Under the pieces are notes generated by a model. It did no database searches. It was given only the letters and a program-made list of their open reading frames with translations, and was not told the DNA's origin. The translations under genes were made by a program, and so were the position numbers. From SAR86 cluster bacterium (GTDB lineage: Bacteria > Pseudomonadota > Gammaproteobacteria > Magnimaribacterales > AG-339-G14): a stretch of DNA of 64,000 bases. The DNA lies in assembly GCA_023703675.1 (NCBI GenBank), contig CP097974.1, positions 457,288 to 521,287 of the forward strand, in the 5' to 3' direction. Shown here piece after piece: positions 35,456-44,476 of this stretch; the stretch's first letter is position 1; each line of letters begins with the position of its first letter.

Positions 35456-35471
35456 GTATATATATACAGTA
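35452..35471 (+). promoter_or_regulatory. LexA SOS box
   Basis: TACTGTATATATATACAGTA is the 20-bp E. coli LexA consensus with CTGT-N8-ACAG and alternating TA centre, fully palindromic. It sits between the -10 box and umuD. This shows that umuDC is SOS-controlled by a gammaproteobacterial-type LexA. Confidence 0.95.
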
Positions 35472-35488
35472 TAAATTATTTACCTTAA

Positions 35489-35917
35489 ATGAAAATTAAA
35501 AATTTAGGGGGTTGTCTTGACCCTGACGGAAACACTACAAAAGTTCCAATATTCACTGAAAAAGTCCAGGTAGGCTGGCCAAGTCCGGCAGACGATTACG
35601 TAGAGCGATCGATAGATCTAAATGAGTTTTTAATTAGCAATACTGCTGCAACTTACTTAGTTAGAGCAAAAGGAGATTCAATGTTAAATGTTGGTATTAA
35701 CGACGGTGCGGTGCTAATTGTTGATCGCAGTATAGAACCTCAACATGGAAAAATCGTAATTGCAGCCATTGACGGCTCTTATGCTTGTAAAAAATTGCAA
35801 CTCTATCCTGAACCAAAGTTGCTCTCGGCAAATATTAAGTATCCTCCAATCAAGATTGACAAAGAAGAAGACTTAGAAATTTTAGGAGTAGTGACTGCTG
35901 CTATAAATCAATTTTAA
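35489..35917 (+). CDS. umuD: SOS mutagenesis protein UmuD
   Basis: LexA-like S24 self-cleaving protein that becomes UmuD' and joins UmuC as DNA polymerase V. VQVGWPSPADDYVERSIDLN aligns with E. coli VQCGFPSPAADYVEQRIDLN, catalytic Ser64 is in KGDSML and Lys101 in ACKKLQL, each exactly four residues later than in E. coli. The cleavage dipeptide is Val28-Gly29 where E. coli has Cys-Gly and LexA Ala-Gly. 142 residues. It is three bases from umuC. Confidence 0.95.
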   Translation: MKIKNLGGCLDPDGNTTKVPIFTEKVQVGWPSPADDYVERSIDLNEFLISNTAATYLVRAKGDSMLNVGINDGAVLIVDRSIEPQHGKIVIAAIDGSYACKKLQLYPEPKLLSANIKYPPIKIDKEEDLEILGVVTAAINQF

Positions 35918-35920
35918 AAA

Positions 35921-37183
35921 ATGTTTGCTTTGGTGGATTGCAATAGTTTTTATGCCTCTTGCGAAAGAGTTTTCCGACCAGACCTAAAAGATAAACCTAT
36001 AGTGGTTTTATCAAACAATGATGGTTGTGTAGTTGCTTTAACCAAGGAAGCCAAAGCAATAGGTGTAAAAATGTGTGATCCTTGGTTTGAAATCGAAAAA
36101 GAGTATACAAAAAATGGAGGAGTAGTTTTCTCCTCGAATTATGAGTTGTACGCAGATATTTCTTCGAGAGTCATGGACGTTTTGGAGCAACTTGCTCCAC
36201 GTCTAGAAATTTATAGCATTGACGAAGCTTTCTTAGACTTATCGGGAGTAAGCAATTGCGTTGATCTTCAAGACTTTGGAGTTGATTGTCAGCAAAAAAT
36301 ATTTAAATGGATTGGTGTTCCGGTAAGAGTTGGAATTGGACCTACTAAAACTTTAGCTAAGGTTGCAAGTTATGGCGCTAAAAAGTATCCCGCAACAAAT
36401 GGTGTGGTAGATTTGTCTAGTAAAGAACGACAAGAAAAACTCTTAAAAATAACACCTATTGGAGAGATTTGGGGGGTTGGGAGAAGATTAGAAAAACATT
36501 TGAGCGCCATAGGTATTCAAAATGCATATCAATTAACTCAGTTAGATTTAAGTTATATTCGAAAACGTTTCAACATAGTCTTGGCTAAAACGGTCAGAGA
36601 GTTAAAAGGAGAAACTTGTATAGATTTAGAAGACCAACCAGCAACAAAAAAACAAATTGTGGTGAGTCGTACTTTTAGCCAGAGAGTAACTGATCAAAAT
36701 TTACTAAATGAAGCAGTTAGTGATTATGCCGCACGAGCTGGAGTTAAACTGCGAAGAGAAAGACAAGCCTGTAAATTATTATCAGTTTTCATCAGAACAA
36801 ATCCGTTTAGAAAACAAGACATTCAGCATAGAGAGACTGTTTCTATACCCTTTATAAATCCAACCAACGATACGAGAGATTTAATGTTTGCGGCAAGAAT
36901 GGCTATGACAAAAATATTCAGATCAAATTTTCAATACAACAAGGCTGGCATCATGTTAAGCGATTTTTATGATGAAAAAGTTTGCCAACTAGACATGTTT
37001 AAACCCAAAGATAGAAATAGCGTTGACAAGAAATTAATGCAAACCATTGATAAAATAAATAAAACAGAAAATGGACCAGTAACATTTTTGGCTCAAGGGA
37101 TAAAAAAAGAATGGTCGATGAAAAGAGAACTACAATCCCCCAAATATACGACGAATTGGAATCAATTGCCTCGTGCTAATTAA
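35921..37183 (+). CDS. umuC: DNA polymerase V catalytic subunit UmuC
   Basis: Y-family translesion polymerase. MFALVDCNSFYASCERVFRP, VVLSNNDGCVVALTKEAK, YSIDEAFLDLSG (the catalytic acidic residues) and VRVGIGPTKTLAKVA are standard UmuC motifs, followed by an HhH thumb region and little-finger domain. 420 residues, E. coli 422. Cotranscribed with umuD under the LexA box. Its stop overlaps convergent pyrB by 4 nt. Confidence 0.97.
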   Translation: MFALVDCNSFYASCERVFRPDLKDKPIVVLSNNDGCVVALTKEAKAIGVKMCDPWFEIEKEYTKNGGVVFSSNYELYADISSRVMDVLEQLAPRLEIYSIDEAFLDLSGVSNCVDLQDFGVDCQQKIFKWIGVPVRVGIGPTKTLAKVASYGAKKYPATNGVVDLSSKERQEKLLKITPIGEIWGVGRRLEKHLSAIGIQNAYQLTQLDLSYIRKRFNIVLAKTVRELKGETCIDLEDQPATKKQIVVSRTFSQRVTDQNLLNEAVSDYAARAGVKLRRERQACKLLSVFIRTNPFRKQDIQHRETVSIPFINPTNDTRDLMFAARMAMTKIFRSNFQYNKAGIMLSDFYDEKVCQLDMFKPKDRNSVDKKLMQTIDKINKTENGPVTFLAQGIKKEWSMKRELQSPKYTTNWNQLPRAN

Positions 37184-38190
37184 TTTTTATTGGAATACCA
37201 AGAAATGGAAGATGCAGACTCATGTAAGCGATCTGTGATCCCCAAAATTAGAGAAAATAGAGCCATTCTGATTAGCAAACCATTATCAGTTTGACGGTAA
37301 ATAGCTAAATTAGGATTTTGATTTAGATCAGAATCTAATTCGTTAGCATCGTTTCTGGAATCTCTGGGAAGGGGATGCATAATTACGGTGTTAGGCTCAC
37401 AATTCTTAGTATAAATTTTTTCATTGAGAGACATTAACCCTTTGTACTTATTTGCTTCCTCAGCACTTTCAAACCTCTCTTCTTGAATTCTGGTAACGTA
37501 TAAAATATCTACATCTGAAATTCCTTCTTGAATATTATCTGTTTCAATCAGGGAGACAGATTTTTCTTCGAGTTCATTAACAAATGAATTTGGTAGTTTT
37601 AATTTGTCAGGAGAAATAAGTTTTAAAGATATGTTTTTATAAAGGCTGAGAATCTTACATAAGGAATGAACTGCTCGACCATATTTTAAATCTCCAATTA
37701 AAGCAACCCTGGCGCTATCAATTGATTTACCTCTAGATTCTAGTTCTTTCTTAATTGTATAGAGATCTAATAAAGCCTGGCTTGGATGCTCATTATCACC
37801 ATCACCTCCATTTATTACAGGAACTCTTGAGGCTTCTGCAAACTCTTCTACTGATCCTGCTAGGGGATGACGCATGACTATAATGTCACTATAACCACTT
37901 AAAACTCTTGAGGTGTCATAAAGTGATTCACCTTTTTTCAGTGAGGTCGCGTCGATTTCTGTTGTCTCTCTTACCGAGCCACCAAGGATATTGAAGGCAC
38001 TACCAAAACTAATACGAGTCCTAGTACTTGGTTCAAAAAACATATTGCTCAAAATGGCACCATCGAGAGCTTTGGTTAACTTTGTTCTATTAGCGAAAGG
38101 GATGAGATTGTCAGCTGTTTCGAAAATTAATTCTATGTCAACTTTTTCAAATTGATTTATGGAGATGATGTTGCTGCCTAAGAACTCCAT
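37180..38190 (-). CDS. pyrB: Aspartate carbamoyltransferase catalytic subunit
   Basis: Forms carbamoyl-aspartate in pyrimidine synthesis. FFEPSTRTRISF binds carbamoyl phosphate; NGGDGDNEHPSQALLDLYTI, IGDLKYGRAVHSL and MHPLPR are conserved. No pyrI regulatory gene follows. The frame extends upstream to TTG 38211 and ATG 38208; I chose ATG 38190 because MEFLGSNIISINQF is how many relatives begin, giving 336 residues. Divergent from the HNH nuclease gene. Confidence 0.92.
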   Translation of the reverse strand: MEFLGSNIISINQFEKVDIELIFETADNLIPFANRTKLTKALDGAILSNMFFEPSTRTRISFGSAFNILGGSVRETTEIDATSLKKGESLYDTSRVLSGYSDIIVMRHPLAGSVEEFAEASRVPVINGGDGDNEHPSQALLDLYTIKKELESRGKSIDSARVALIGDLKYGRAVHSLCKILSLYKNISLKLISPDKLKLPNSFVNELEEKSVSLIETDNIQEGISDVDILYVTRIQEERFESAEEANKYKGLMSLNEKIYTKNCEPNTVIMHPLPRDSRNDANELDSDLNQNPNLAIYRQTDNGLLIRMALFSLILGITDRLHESASSISWYSNKN

Positions 38191-38294
38191 GCTTGCGCAT
38201 AATAACATCAAGGTTTAAACGAACATAGTATTTAATTTTGATAAAGTAAAATTTTATTTTTAAAAAAAAATAAATTTCATAGTATTATTTATCT

Positions 38295-38810
38295 ATGTCT
38301 AAGGATTGCTTAATTTTAAATGGAAACGGAAGGCCGTTAAGTTATTTCCCACTTTCGGCTGTAGATTGGAAGACTGCAGTTAAGCTTGTTTTTACAAGAA
38401 ACGTAATCATCGTCAAAGAACATTCAGATTGGGTAGTTAGGTCTCCTTCATTAAATTTCAAAGTTCCAAGCATTGTTATGCTCAGGAAATATCATAAATT
38501 TTCTAGCACAATTAAATTTTCTCGTTCAAATGTCTTTTTAAGAGATATGTATACTTGTCATTACTGTAAAAACGTCTTTGAAAAAAAAGATCTAACAATT
38601 GATCACGTCATTCCTAAGAGTAAAGGAGGGACAACTAATTGGGAAAATGTAGCTACATCATGCAAATCTTGTAACATTGCTAAAGCTGATAAAATTCTTG
38701 AAAATCTGCCAAAAATTTCTAAACCTACTTTTAGAGAACTTCTAAAAGGCCAAGAGCATCTAATTAAAGATAAAATAGTTGAAGATTGGGAAGAATATAT
38801 TGTCGCCTAA
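38295..38810 (+). CDS. HNH endonuclease-domain protein
   Basis: A 171-residue protein with a C-terminal HNH fold: zinc pairs CHYC and CKSCN enclosing LTIDHVIPKSKGGTTNWENV, with the catalytic His in DHV. The N-terminal half (LILNGNGRPLSYFPLSAVDW) is the companion region common in chromosomally encoded housekeeping HNH proteins of bacteria. It is not part of a phage or restriction cluster here. Substrate unknown. The last four bases overlap the convergent DsbD-like gene. Confidence 0.88.
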   Translation: MSKDCLILNGNGRPLSYFPLSAVDWKTAVKLVFTRNVIIVKEHSDWVVRSPSLNFKVPSIVMLRKYHKFSSTIKFSRSNVFLRDMYTCHYCKNVFEKKDLTIDHVIPKSKGGTTNWENVATSCKSCNIAKADKILENLPKISKPTFRELLKGQEHLIKDKIVEDWEEYIVA

Positions 38811-40816
38811 TAACTCTTCTCTAGATAATTCTCTAATATAGATTTATTTAAAATTTCGGGGAGAATAATTGGTCCATATTCCTCATATGGGTAGAAAACA
38901 TAAAGTGGAATGCCAGATCTTCCATAACTTTCTATTAATCTATTGATATCGGAATCTTTATTAGTCCAATCAATTTTTAAGTACGAAATATTTTCCGATT
39001 CTAAAGTCTCTAGAAAGTAATTAGTGTTAAGTGCTACTTGTTCATTTACCTTGCAAGTAATACACCAATCAGCTGTGAAATTTATAAATAAAGGCCCTGA
39101 TTTTGATAACTCTTCGATTTCTTTTAACGAAGTTACATCATTATTATTGATTTTATCATTATAATCATATGGTAGTAAGAAAATTGATCCTGAAATAAAG
39201 GCTACAAAAACGGGCAAGAGTGTTTTTTTGGAAAATTTAAAAAAGTTAATAATTTTTTCTGAATAACATAGAAAAATGACAAATAAAATTCCAATAAGAA
39301 CTCCAATAAGACTATCCAGAGATATTTGATTACTCAATATCCAAAATAACCATAAGACGGTCAAAAATATTGGGATTGCCATAACTTTTCTAAAGGTTTC
39401 CATCCAATTTCCTGGCCTTGGTAGATATTCTAAAATTCTTGGGAACATACTAATGGTTAAGTAAGGCGCACTAAAACCCACACCCAATGAGAAGAAAATT
39501 AAAATTGAATAGAAGTTTGGTTGCGTCAAAGCAAGACCTAAAGCAGAACCCATAAATGGAGCCGTGCAGGGGGTCGCAACAGCAACTGCTAAAATGCCTG
39601 TTGCAAAGGAATTATTATAAGAAGTTGTTCTTGCTTGCATTCCAAAATTTCCAAGAAAATTTGGAAAACTAAAAACACCTAGAAAATTCAAAAATAAACC
39701 TACAAATAAATACATTAACAGAGTTACAAATATCGGAGACTGTAGTTGAAATCCCCAGCCTATCTCTTCGCCTAAAATTTTCAGAAACAAAATAAAAATT
39801 CCAATAAGAAGAAAAGATAAAGTAGAACCAAAAGAAAAAGACAATCCGTGTAAAAAAACTTGTCTTTTATTGTTTGCAATTTCAATAAAATTAAATATTT
39901 TCAGAGCAATCACTGGAAAAACGCAAGGCATTAAGTTCAATAATAATCCTCCCAAGAAAGCAGAAAATAAAGTGATTATTAGACTCAAGGAATTTAAACT
40001 ATCAGAAGTTAAAAATGAATTTGTGGAAAAATAATACGACTCTAAAATATTTTCGTCCTTAAATGTAATCACTCCCTTAACGCTTGAATTAGAGTTATTT
40101 AATTTAGATTTTTCTACTGCGTGATAAAAAGAATTTTCTTCAAATTTAGTTTTTTGTTCCGCAGTGTGATTTATTAGATTTTGATCATAAGGAAAGAAAT
40201 AAACCTCTGTATTAATCAACTTAGAATCTACTTTTCCTGTAAGTAATATTTCTCCTTTTTCTTCCAATACTTTGATTGAAGAGGGAAGTTTTTTTGGTAA
40301 CTTTTTTTGTTTTTCTAAAAGCTCAGAATTTTTATTACTGAGTTTGTAATCATCGATTTTTAAAAATGTTGTTTCTATTGAAGCAGATTGTGGAAGGCAT
40401 ACATCTTCACAAGCCAACCAATTAGATTTTAAAAAAATCTGCTCTGAAGATAATAAATCTCTTTCTACAGTAAGATTAAATAGCACTGTTACTTCTTCAT
40501 TGTAACCATATGTCATTAAAGGCGGATAAGGGATAATTTCTGGAGAGGGCCATTTCGGGTTAGAAATTTTAACTCCTTCAGGTAATTTCCATTCAAAACT
40601 TGCCTTTTCTCCTGAATCTCCAGGATTTATCCAATACGTATGCCATCCTGGATCTAATCTGAATTTAACTCCCACAAGGTAGGTATCTTCAGAAGTTTTG
40701 ATGATGTCCTCAGCAAGAATCTCTATCGTAGAGTTTGATGCAGTTCCTATTTGACTCCCAAAAATTAAATTTGGAAATAATAAAAAAAATAAAAGAAGAT
40801 TTTTATGAACTGCCAT
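38807..40816 (-). CDS. ScsB/DsbD-like thiol:disulfide reductase
   Basis: Carries electrons from cytoplasmic thioredoxin across the inner membrane to periplasmic disulfides. Signal peptide (about 1-20); N-terminal periplasmic region with PGWHTYWINPGDSGEKASFE and CEDVCLPQ, which is the ScsB type; membrane core with NLMPCVFPVIALKIF and ATPCTAPFMGSALG, each with its redox Cys; C-terminal thioredoxin domain with FTADWCITCKVNE. 669 residues. It overlaps yqgE upstream by 14 nt, so the pair is cotranscribed. Confidence 0.88.
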   Translation of the reverse strand: MAVHKNLLLFFLLFPNLIFGSQIGTASNSTIEILAEDIIKTSEDTYLVGVKFRLDPGWHTYWINPGDSGEKASFEWKLPEGVKISNPKWPSPEIIPYPPLMTYGYNEEVTVLFNLTVERDLLSSEQIFLKSNWLACEDVCLPQSASIETTFLKIDDYKLSNKNSELLEKQKKLPKKLPSSIKVLEEKGEILLTGKVDSKLINTEVYFFPYDQNLINHTAEQKTKFEENSFYHAVEKSKLNNSNSSVKGVITFKDENILESYYFSTNSFLTSDSLNSLSLIITLFSAFLGGLLLNLMPCVFPVIALKIFNFIEIANNKRQVFLHGLSFSFGSTLSFLLIGIFILFLKILGEEIGWGFQLQSPIFVTLLMYLFVGLFLNFLGVFSFPNFLGNFGMQARTTSYNNSFATGILAVAVATPCTAPFMGSALGLALTQPNFYSILIFFSLGVGFSAPYLTISMFPRILEYLPRPGNWMETFRKVMAIPIFLTVLWLFWILSNQISLDSLIGVLIGILFVIFLCYSEKIINFFKFSKKTLLPVFVAFISGSIFLLPYDYNDKINNNDVTSLKEIEELSKSGPLFINFTADWCITCKVNEQVALNTNYFLETLESENISYLKIDWTNKDSDINRLIESYGRSGIPLYVFYPYEEYGPIILPEILNKSILENYLEKSY

Positions 40817-41360
40817 AGTTTGAACTAACAGTCTGTAGATTAAAACCAGCTAGTTTGGAGACTTTATTTATTTTTTGGTCATTAGGAGTATTAAAAATAA
40901 TTTCCTTGGACGAAGGGGTAATTAACCAATTTCCAGAGAGGATTTCGGTTTCTAATTGTCCCTCACTCCAACCAGTGAAACCAAAAGATACTAAAAATTT
41001 TTCTGGTCCATCATCATTTAGAATTGATTTGATTAACTCTACGTCTTGAGAAACAGAAATTTCATCATTAATCTTTATGAGTGGCTTGAACCTATCGTCT
41101 TCAGAATAAAGGACGTAAACTGACATAGGTTGGACAGGCCCCCCAAGAACGATTTTTCCAGAATTGAGTTTGGCTTCCAATTTAGAGCTTATTGAAGAAA
41201 AAAAATCAGTTAATTTAATTTCCACAGTCCTATTGATTATTAGCCCATAAGATCCTTTATTATCATTTGCACATAAATAAATTAGACTATTGTTAAAATA
41301 ATCATCATCACTTTCAGGCGCGCAATAATAAAGAAATTTATCTTTGAGGGAATTATTCAT
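40803..41360 (-). CDS. yqgE: YqgE/AlgH family protein
   Basis: Family of unsettled function, named after AlgH, a positive factor in alginate production in Pseudomonas. SLIYLCANDNKGSYGLIINR near the N-terminus, VLGGPVQPMSVYVLYS and FLVSFGFTGWSEGQLETEIL with GNWLI match the family well. 185 residues, usual length. The usual ruvX partner is not next to it; instead it leads into the ScsB-like gene with a 14-nt overlap. Start ATG at 41360. Confidence 0.9.
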   Translation of the reverse strand: MNNSLKDKFLYYCAPESDDDYFNNSLIYLCANDNKGSYGLIINRTVEIKLTDFFSSISSKLEAKLNSGKIVLGGPVQPMSVYVLYSEDDRFKPLIKINDEISVSQDVELIKSILNDDGPEKFLVSFGFTGWSEGQLETEILSGNWLITPSSKEIIFNTPNDQKINKVSKLAGFNLQTVSSNYGSS

Positions 41361-41460
41361 TATGAGTATGTTAGATTTCTAATTATAAATGTCTAATATC
41401 TTTTTTAATTGATATTTATATATATGATTTCTTGTAAAATTATCAATATTAAAAAAATTA

Positions 41461-42489
41461 ATGAGAAATATAATCCCTAATCATTTGTTAGAGAAACATC
41501 AGGCTAAATTACTAAAGCGTAAAGTCTATGATGCACACGATTTAAAGCTGTTAAAGAAATCCATCAAGTCATTATTGGATGAAAAAAACGGGGTCTTAAT
41601 TTCTCATTACTATGTCGATAAAGAAATACAAGAATTAACAGAAGATTTGGGCGGTTGCGTTTCAGATTCGCTACAAATGGCTAAGTTTGGACAAAACAGC
41701 GAAGCAGACTTACTCGTGGTTTCTGGAGTAAAGTTCATGGGGGAAACGTCAAAAATTTTAAGTCCTGAGAAAACCATTCTTATGCCTACTCTTGAAGCCA
41801 CTTGTTCTTTGGATCTAGGATGTCCCGAGGAAGATTTTAAGAAATTTTGTGAAGAACACCCAGACCGAGAAATAGTTGTCTATGCCAATACTTCAGCTGA
41901 AGTAAAAGCATTAGCAGATTGGGTAGTTACATCTAGCATTGCATTAGAAGTCGTCGAACACTTGCATAGTCAAGGAAAAAAAATCATATGGGCGCCCGAT
42001 AAGCATTTAGGAAAGTACATCGAAGATTATACTGGTGCAGATATGATTTTGTGGGATGCATCTTGCATAGTTCACGATGAGTTTAAGTATCAAGGCTTAT
42101 CAGATATGAAGAAATTACATCCCGATGCCGGAGTATTAGTTCATCCAGAATCACCCATGGAGGTCATAAAGTTAGCAGATGCAGTTGGCTCTACTTCTCA
42201 AATTTTGCAAGCCGCAAAAAACTTAGATTTTAATAAATTTATTGTTGCTACTGATAAAGGTATTTTTTATCAATTAGAAAAAAATAATCCTAAAAAAGTT
42301 TTTTTTGAGGCACCAACTGCGGGAAATGGTGCACAATGTAAGAGTTGTTCTCAATGCCCTTGGATGGGTCTAAATTCATTAGAAAATCTAGAGAAAACTC
42401 TTCTTGATATGAAAAACATTATTAATGTTTCAGAAGAAACAATTCAAAAAGCACAAATATCTTTAAATAGAATGACTTCCTTTAAGTAA
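41461..42489 (+). CDS. nadA: Quinolinate synthase
   Basis: 4Fe-4S enzyme that condenses iminoaspartate and dihydroxyacetone phosphate to quinolinate in NAD synthesis. The cluster cysteines are in [21 protein letters not shown] and the [10 protein letters not shown] motif; [18 protein letters not shown] and [15 protein letters not shown] are also conserved. 342 residues. Its stop shares a base with the nadC start. First gene of a seven-gene run; the 100-bp AT-rich gap upstream should carry the promoter (TTGATA at 41409 is a weak -35 candidate). Confidence 0.95.
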   Translation: MRNIIPNHLLEKHQAKLLKRKVYDAHDLKLLKKSIKSLLDEKNGVLISHYYVDKEIQELTEDLGGCVSDSLQMAKFGQNSEADLLVVSGVKFMGETSKILSPEKTILMPTLEATCSLDLGCPEEDFKKFCEEHPDREIVVYANTSAEVKALADWVVTSSIALEVVEHLHSQGKKIIWAPDKHLGKYIEDYTGADMILWDASCIVHDEFKYQGLSDMKKLHPDAGVLVHPESPMEVIKLADAVGSTSQILQAAKNLDFNKFIVATDKGIFYQLEKNNPKKVFFEAPTAGNGAQCKSCSQCPWMGLNSLENLEKTLLDMKNIINVSEETIQKAQISLNRMTSFK

Positions 42490-43319
42490 TGAATCTAGAT
42501 GCAGTAAAAAAGAACGTAAGAGTTGCGCTCAAAGAAGATAGTGTTAGACAAGATCTATCTATAAAAGCAATAACGAAGTTTTCAAAGAAGATTGTTTCAG
42601 CAGAACTTATCATCAGAGAAAAAGCGATTATTTCTGGAAAGGCCTGGCTCGAAGAAAGCTTTAAACAAATAGACCCAGCAATAAAGATTTCCTGGAGATT
42701 TAAAGAGGGTAAAGAGGTTCCAAAAAATTCTATAGTCGCTAAGATAACTGGAAATCCTAAGGCAATACTTTCAGCAGAAAGAACCGCTCTTAATTTCTTA
42801 CAGTTTATGTCAGGAATATCGACAAAAACTGCTTTAGTTAAATCTAAAATAAAAAACAAAAAAATCAAATTATTAGATACAAGAAAAACTATCCCAGGGA
42901 TGAGAGCAGAACAGAAATATGCAACCAAAGTTGGCGGTGCAACAAATCATAGATTTGATTTGTCGGACGGTTTGATGATTAAAGATAATCATATTTTTGC
43001 CACAGACGGACTTAACAATATCTCTTTTAAAAAAAATTTTATTAGAGGTAAATTTCTTGAAATTGAAGTTAAAAAACTATCTCAATTGAAAGATGCTTTG
43101 AGATTGAAGCCAGATGTTATCATGTTAGACAATTTCTCTAAGACGTCTATTGAAAAAGCTTTGAAAATAATTAACGCCCAAACCAAAATAGAAATTTCTG
43201 GAATAAAAAATGAATCTCATTTAAAAGAGGTTTCAAATATGAATGTTGATTTTATTTCCCTAGGAGATCTAACTAAAAATATCAAGGCTATAGATTTCTC
43301 ATTAAACTTCATTAAATGA
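42489..43319 (+). CDS. nadC: Nicotinate-nucleotide pyrophosphorylase (quinolinate phosphoribosyltransferase)
   Basis: Converts quinolinate and PRPP to nicotinate mononucleotide, the step after NadA. LDTRKTIPGMRAEQKYA, GGATNHRFDLSDGLMIKDNH, EVKKL and VDFISLGDLTKN are hallmark motifs. 276 residues. It overlaps nadA by one base and the next lipoprotein gene by four. nadB is not in the window. Confidence 0.95.
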   Translation: MNLDAVKKNVRVALKEDSVRQDLSIKAITKFSKKIVSAELIIREKAIISGKAWLEESFKQIDPAIKISWRFKEGKEVPKNSIVAKITGNPKAILSAERTALNFLQFMSGISTKTALVKSKIKNKKIKLLDTRKTIPGMRAEQKYATKVGGATNHRFDLSDGLMIKDNHIFATDGLNNISFKKNFIRGKFLEIEVKKLSQLKDALRLKPDVIMLDNFSKTSIEKALKIINAQTKIEISGIKNESHLKEVSNMNVDFISLGDLTKNIKAIDFSLNFIK

Positions 43320-44023
43320 GAATCTATTTAATTTTTTCTCTACTGTTTATTTTTTTTTCATGTTCTGATGATCAAATTTCTCAAATAAATTTTCCTAACA
43401 AAACTTTTATAGAATTTGATTGGTGTATTTATAAGAGTAATTATGATGCCGATGATTTAGTAGAAATATTTATAGATTACAAAAATATTTTACAAAATAG
43501 AAATTTGAGTAGTTCATATTTAAATCCTCTTTTTAATCCTGAAGATTATAATTTTATTAAAATGGATGGATTTGAAAATAAAAAAGATTATTTAGAATTC
43601 ATGAATTTTAAAGATAAAAATCCATATAGGAGATGGCAAAAAAAATTTGATGAGGTGGCTTCTTGTAGTGAATCAGGAAAACAATTTTTTTATGATTTTT
43701 CTAATAAAAAGATAGATGCTTTAAAGCATAAAAATAAAAGTATGGAAATGTCATTTTGTAAAAAATTACCCAACATAGAATTGAGCCAAATTGTTGATAA
43801 TTTAGAAGTTTTAGAAACAAATAATGAATTAGATATTTATATCCTTGCTCCTGAGATTTCAAACGATTATTACGATTATCTATTTTTATTATTGTTTAAA
43901 AATGACAGGGCAATTGATGAGGATTTTCTATCTGAAAATTTTGGTTTTTTAATAAATTGCCAAACTCCATTTACTAAATTAAATGAAAAAAAAATTGGTT
44001 TTGATAATTATCCTTTAATTTAA
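43316..44023 (+). CDS. Hypothetical lipoprotein
   Basis: Not a family I recognise. A 235-residue protein with a short type II signal: a hydrophobic stretch ending LIFFSCSDD, with lipidation Cys at residue 16. The rest is rich in Asn, Lys, Asp and aromatic residues (EFDWCIYKSNYDADDLVEIF, YRRWQKKFDEVASC) and has five further cysteines, fitting an exported domain. It is translationally coupled to nadC (ATGA overlap) and sits before recX. A role linked to NAD synthesis is not indicated. Confidence 0.7.
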   Translation: MRIYLIFSLLFIFFSCSDDQISQINFPNKTFIEFDWCIYKSNYDADDLVEIFIDYKNILQNRNLSSSYLNPLFNPEDYNFIKMDGFENKKDYLEFMNFKDKNPYRRWQKKFDEVASCSESGKQFFYDFSNKKIDALKHKNKSMEMSFCKKLPNIELSQIVDNLEVLETNNELDIYILAPEISNDYYDYLFLLLFKNDRAIDEDFLSENFGFLINCQTPFTKLNEKKIGFDNYPLI

Positions 44024-44031
44024 ATTCAGAA

Positions 44032-44475
44032 TTGAAAAAACAAATAGCCAATGAAGATATAAGATTAAAAATTATGAATTTACTATCAAGGAGAGAGCAC
44101 TCTGAAAAAGAAATTTATATGAAATTAATTAAATTTGTTGAATCTAAAGGCAGACTAAATGATGAAATTGAGAAGCTAAAAAAAGATGATCTGTTATCAG
44201 ATGCACGGTTTTCAGAAGCTTATATGAGATCTAGGTTTAACTCAGGGTTTGGACCAGTTAGGATTAAATACGAATTAAATAGAAAAGGTGTTGACAAAAT
44301 ATTCATTGAGCGCGCTTTTATAGAAACGGATTTAGATTGGGACAAAAAAATGATTGAAGAATATGAGAAAAAATATGATTCAAACAAGACAAAAGATCAA
44401 AACTTTTTAAAAATTTCAAAATTTCTCTTGTACAGAGGTTTTGATCTTGAAAAAATATCTAAATTAAAAAAATAA
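44032..44475 (+). CDS. recX: RecX-family regulatory protein
   Basis: Modulator of RecA filament growth. The three-helix repeats are visible: LLSRREHSEKEIYMKLIKF, LNDEIEKLKKDDLLSDARFSE followed by RSRFNSGFGPVRIKYELNRKGV, and a C-terminal FLLYRGFDLEKISKL helix. 147 residues from TTG at 44032. recA is not adjacent, as it is in many gammaproteobacteria. dnaX starts 1 nt downstream. Confidence 0.88.
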   Translation: MKKQIANEDIRLKIMNLLSRREHSEKEIYMKLIKFVESKGRLNDEIEKLKKDDLLSDARFSEAYMRSRFNSGFGPVRIKYELNRKGVDKIFIERAFIETDLDWDKKMIEEYEKKYDSNKTKDQNFLKISKFLLYRGFDLEKISKLKK

Positions 44476-44476
44476 A

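Noticed and set aside
38230-38290. T- and A-runs between pyrB and the HNH gene as a terminator
   Set aside because: The genes are divergent, so no transcript should end there, and no stable GC stem precedes the runs.
41405-41440. TTGATA...TTGTAA as a definite nadA promoter
   Set aside because: The -10 match is poor and the region is so AT-rich that several equal candidates exist; mentioned only as weak under nadA.
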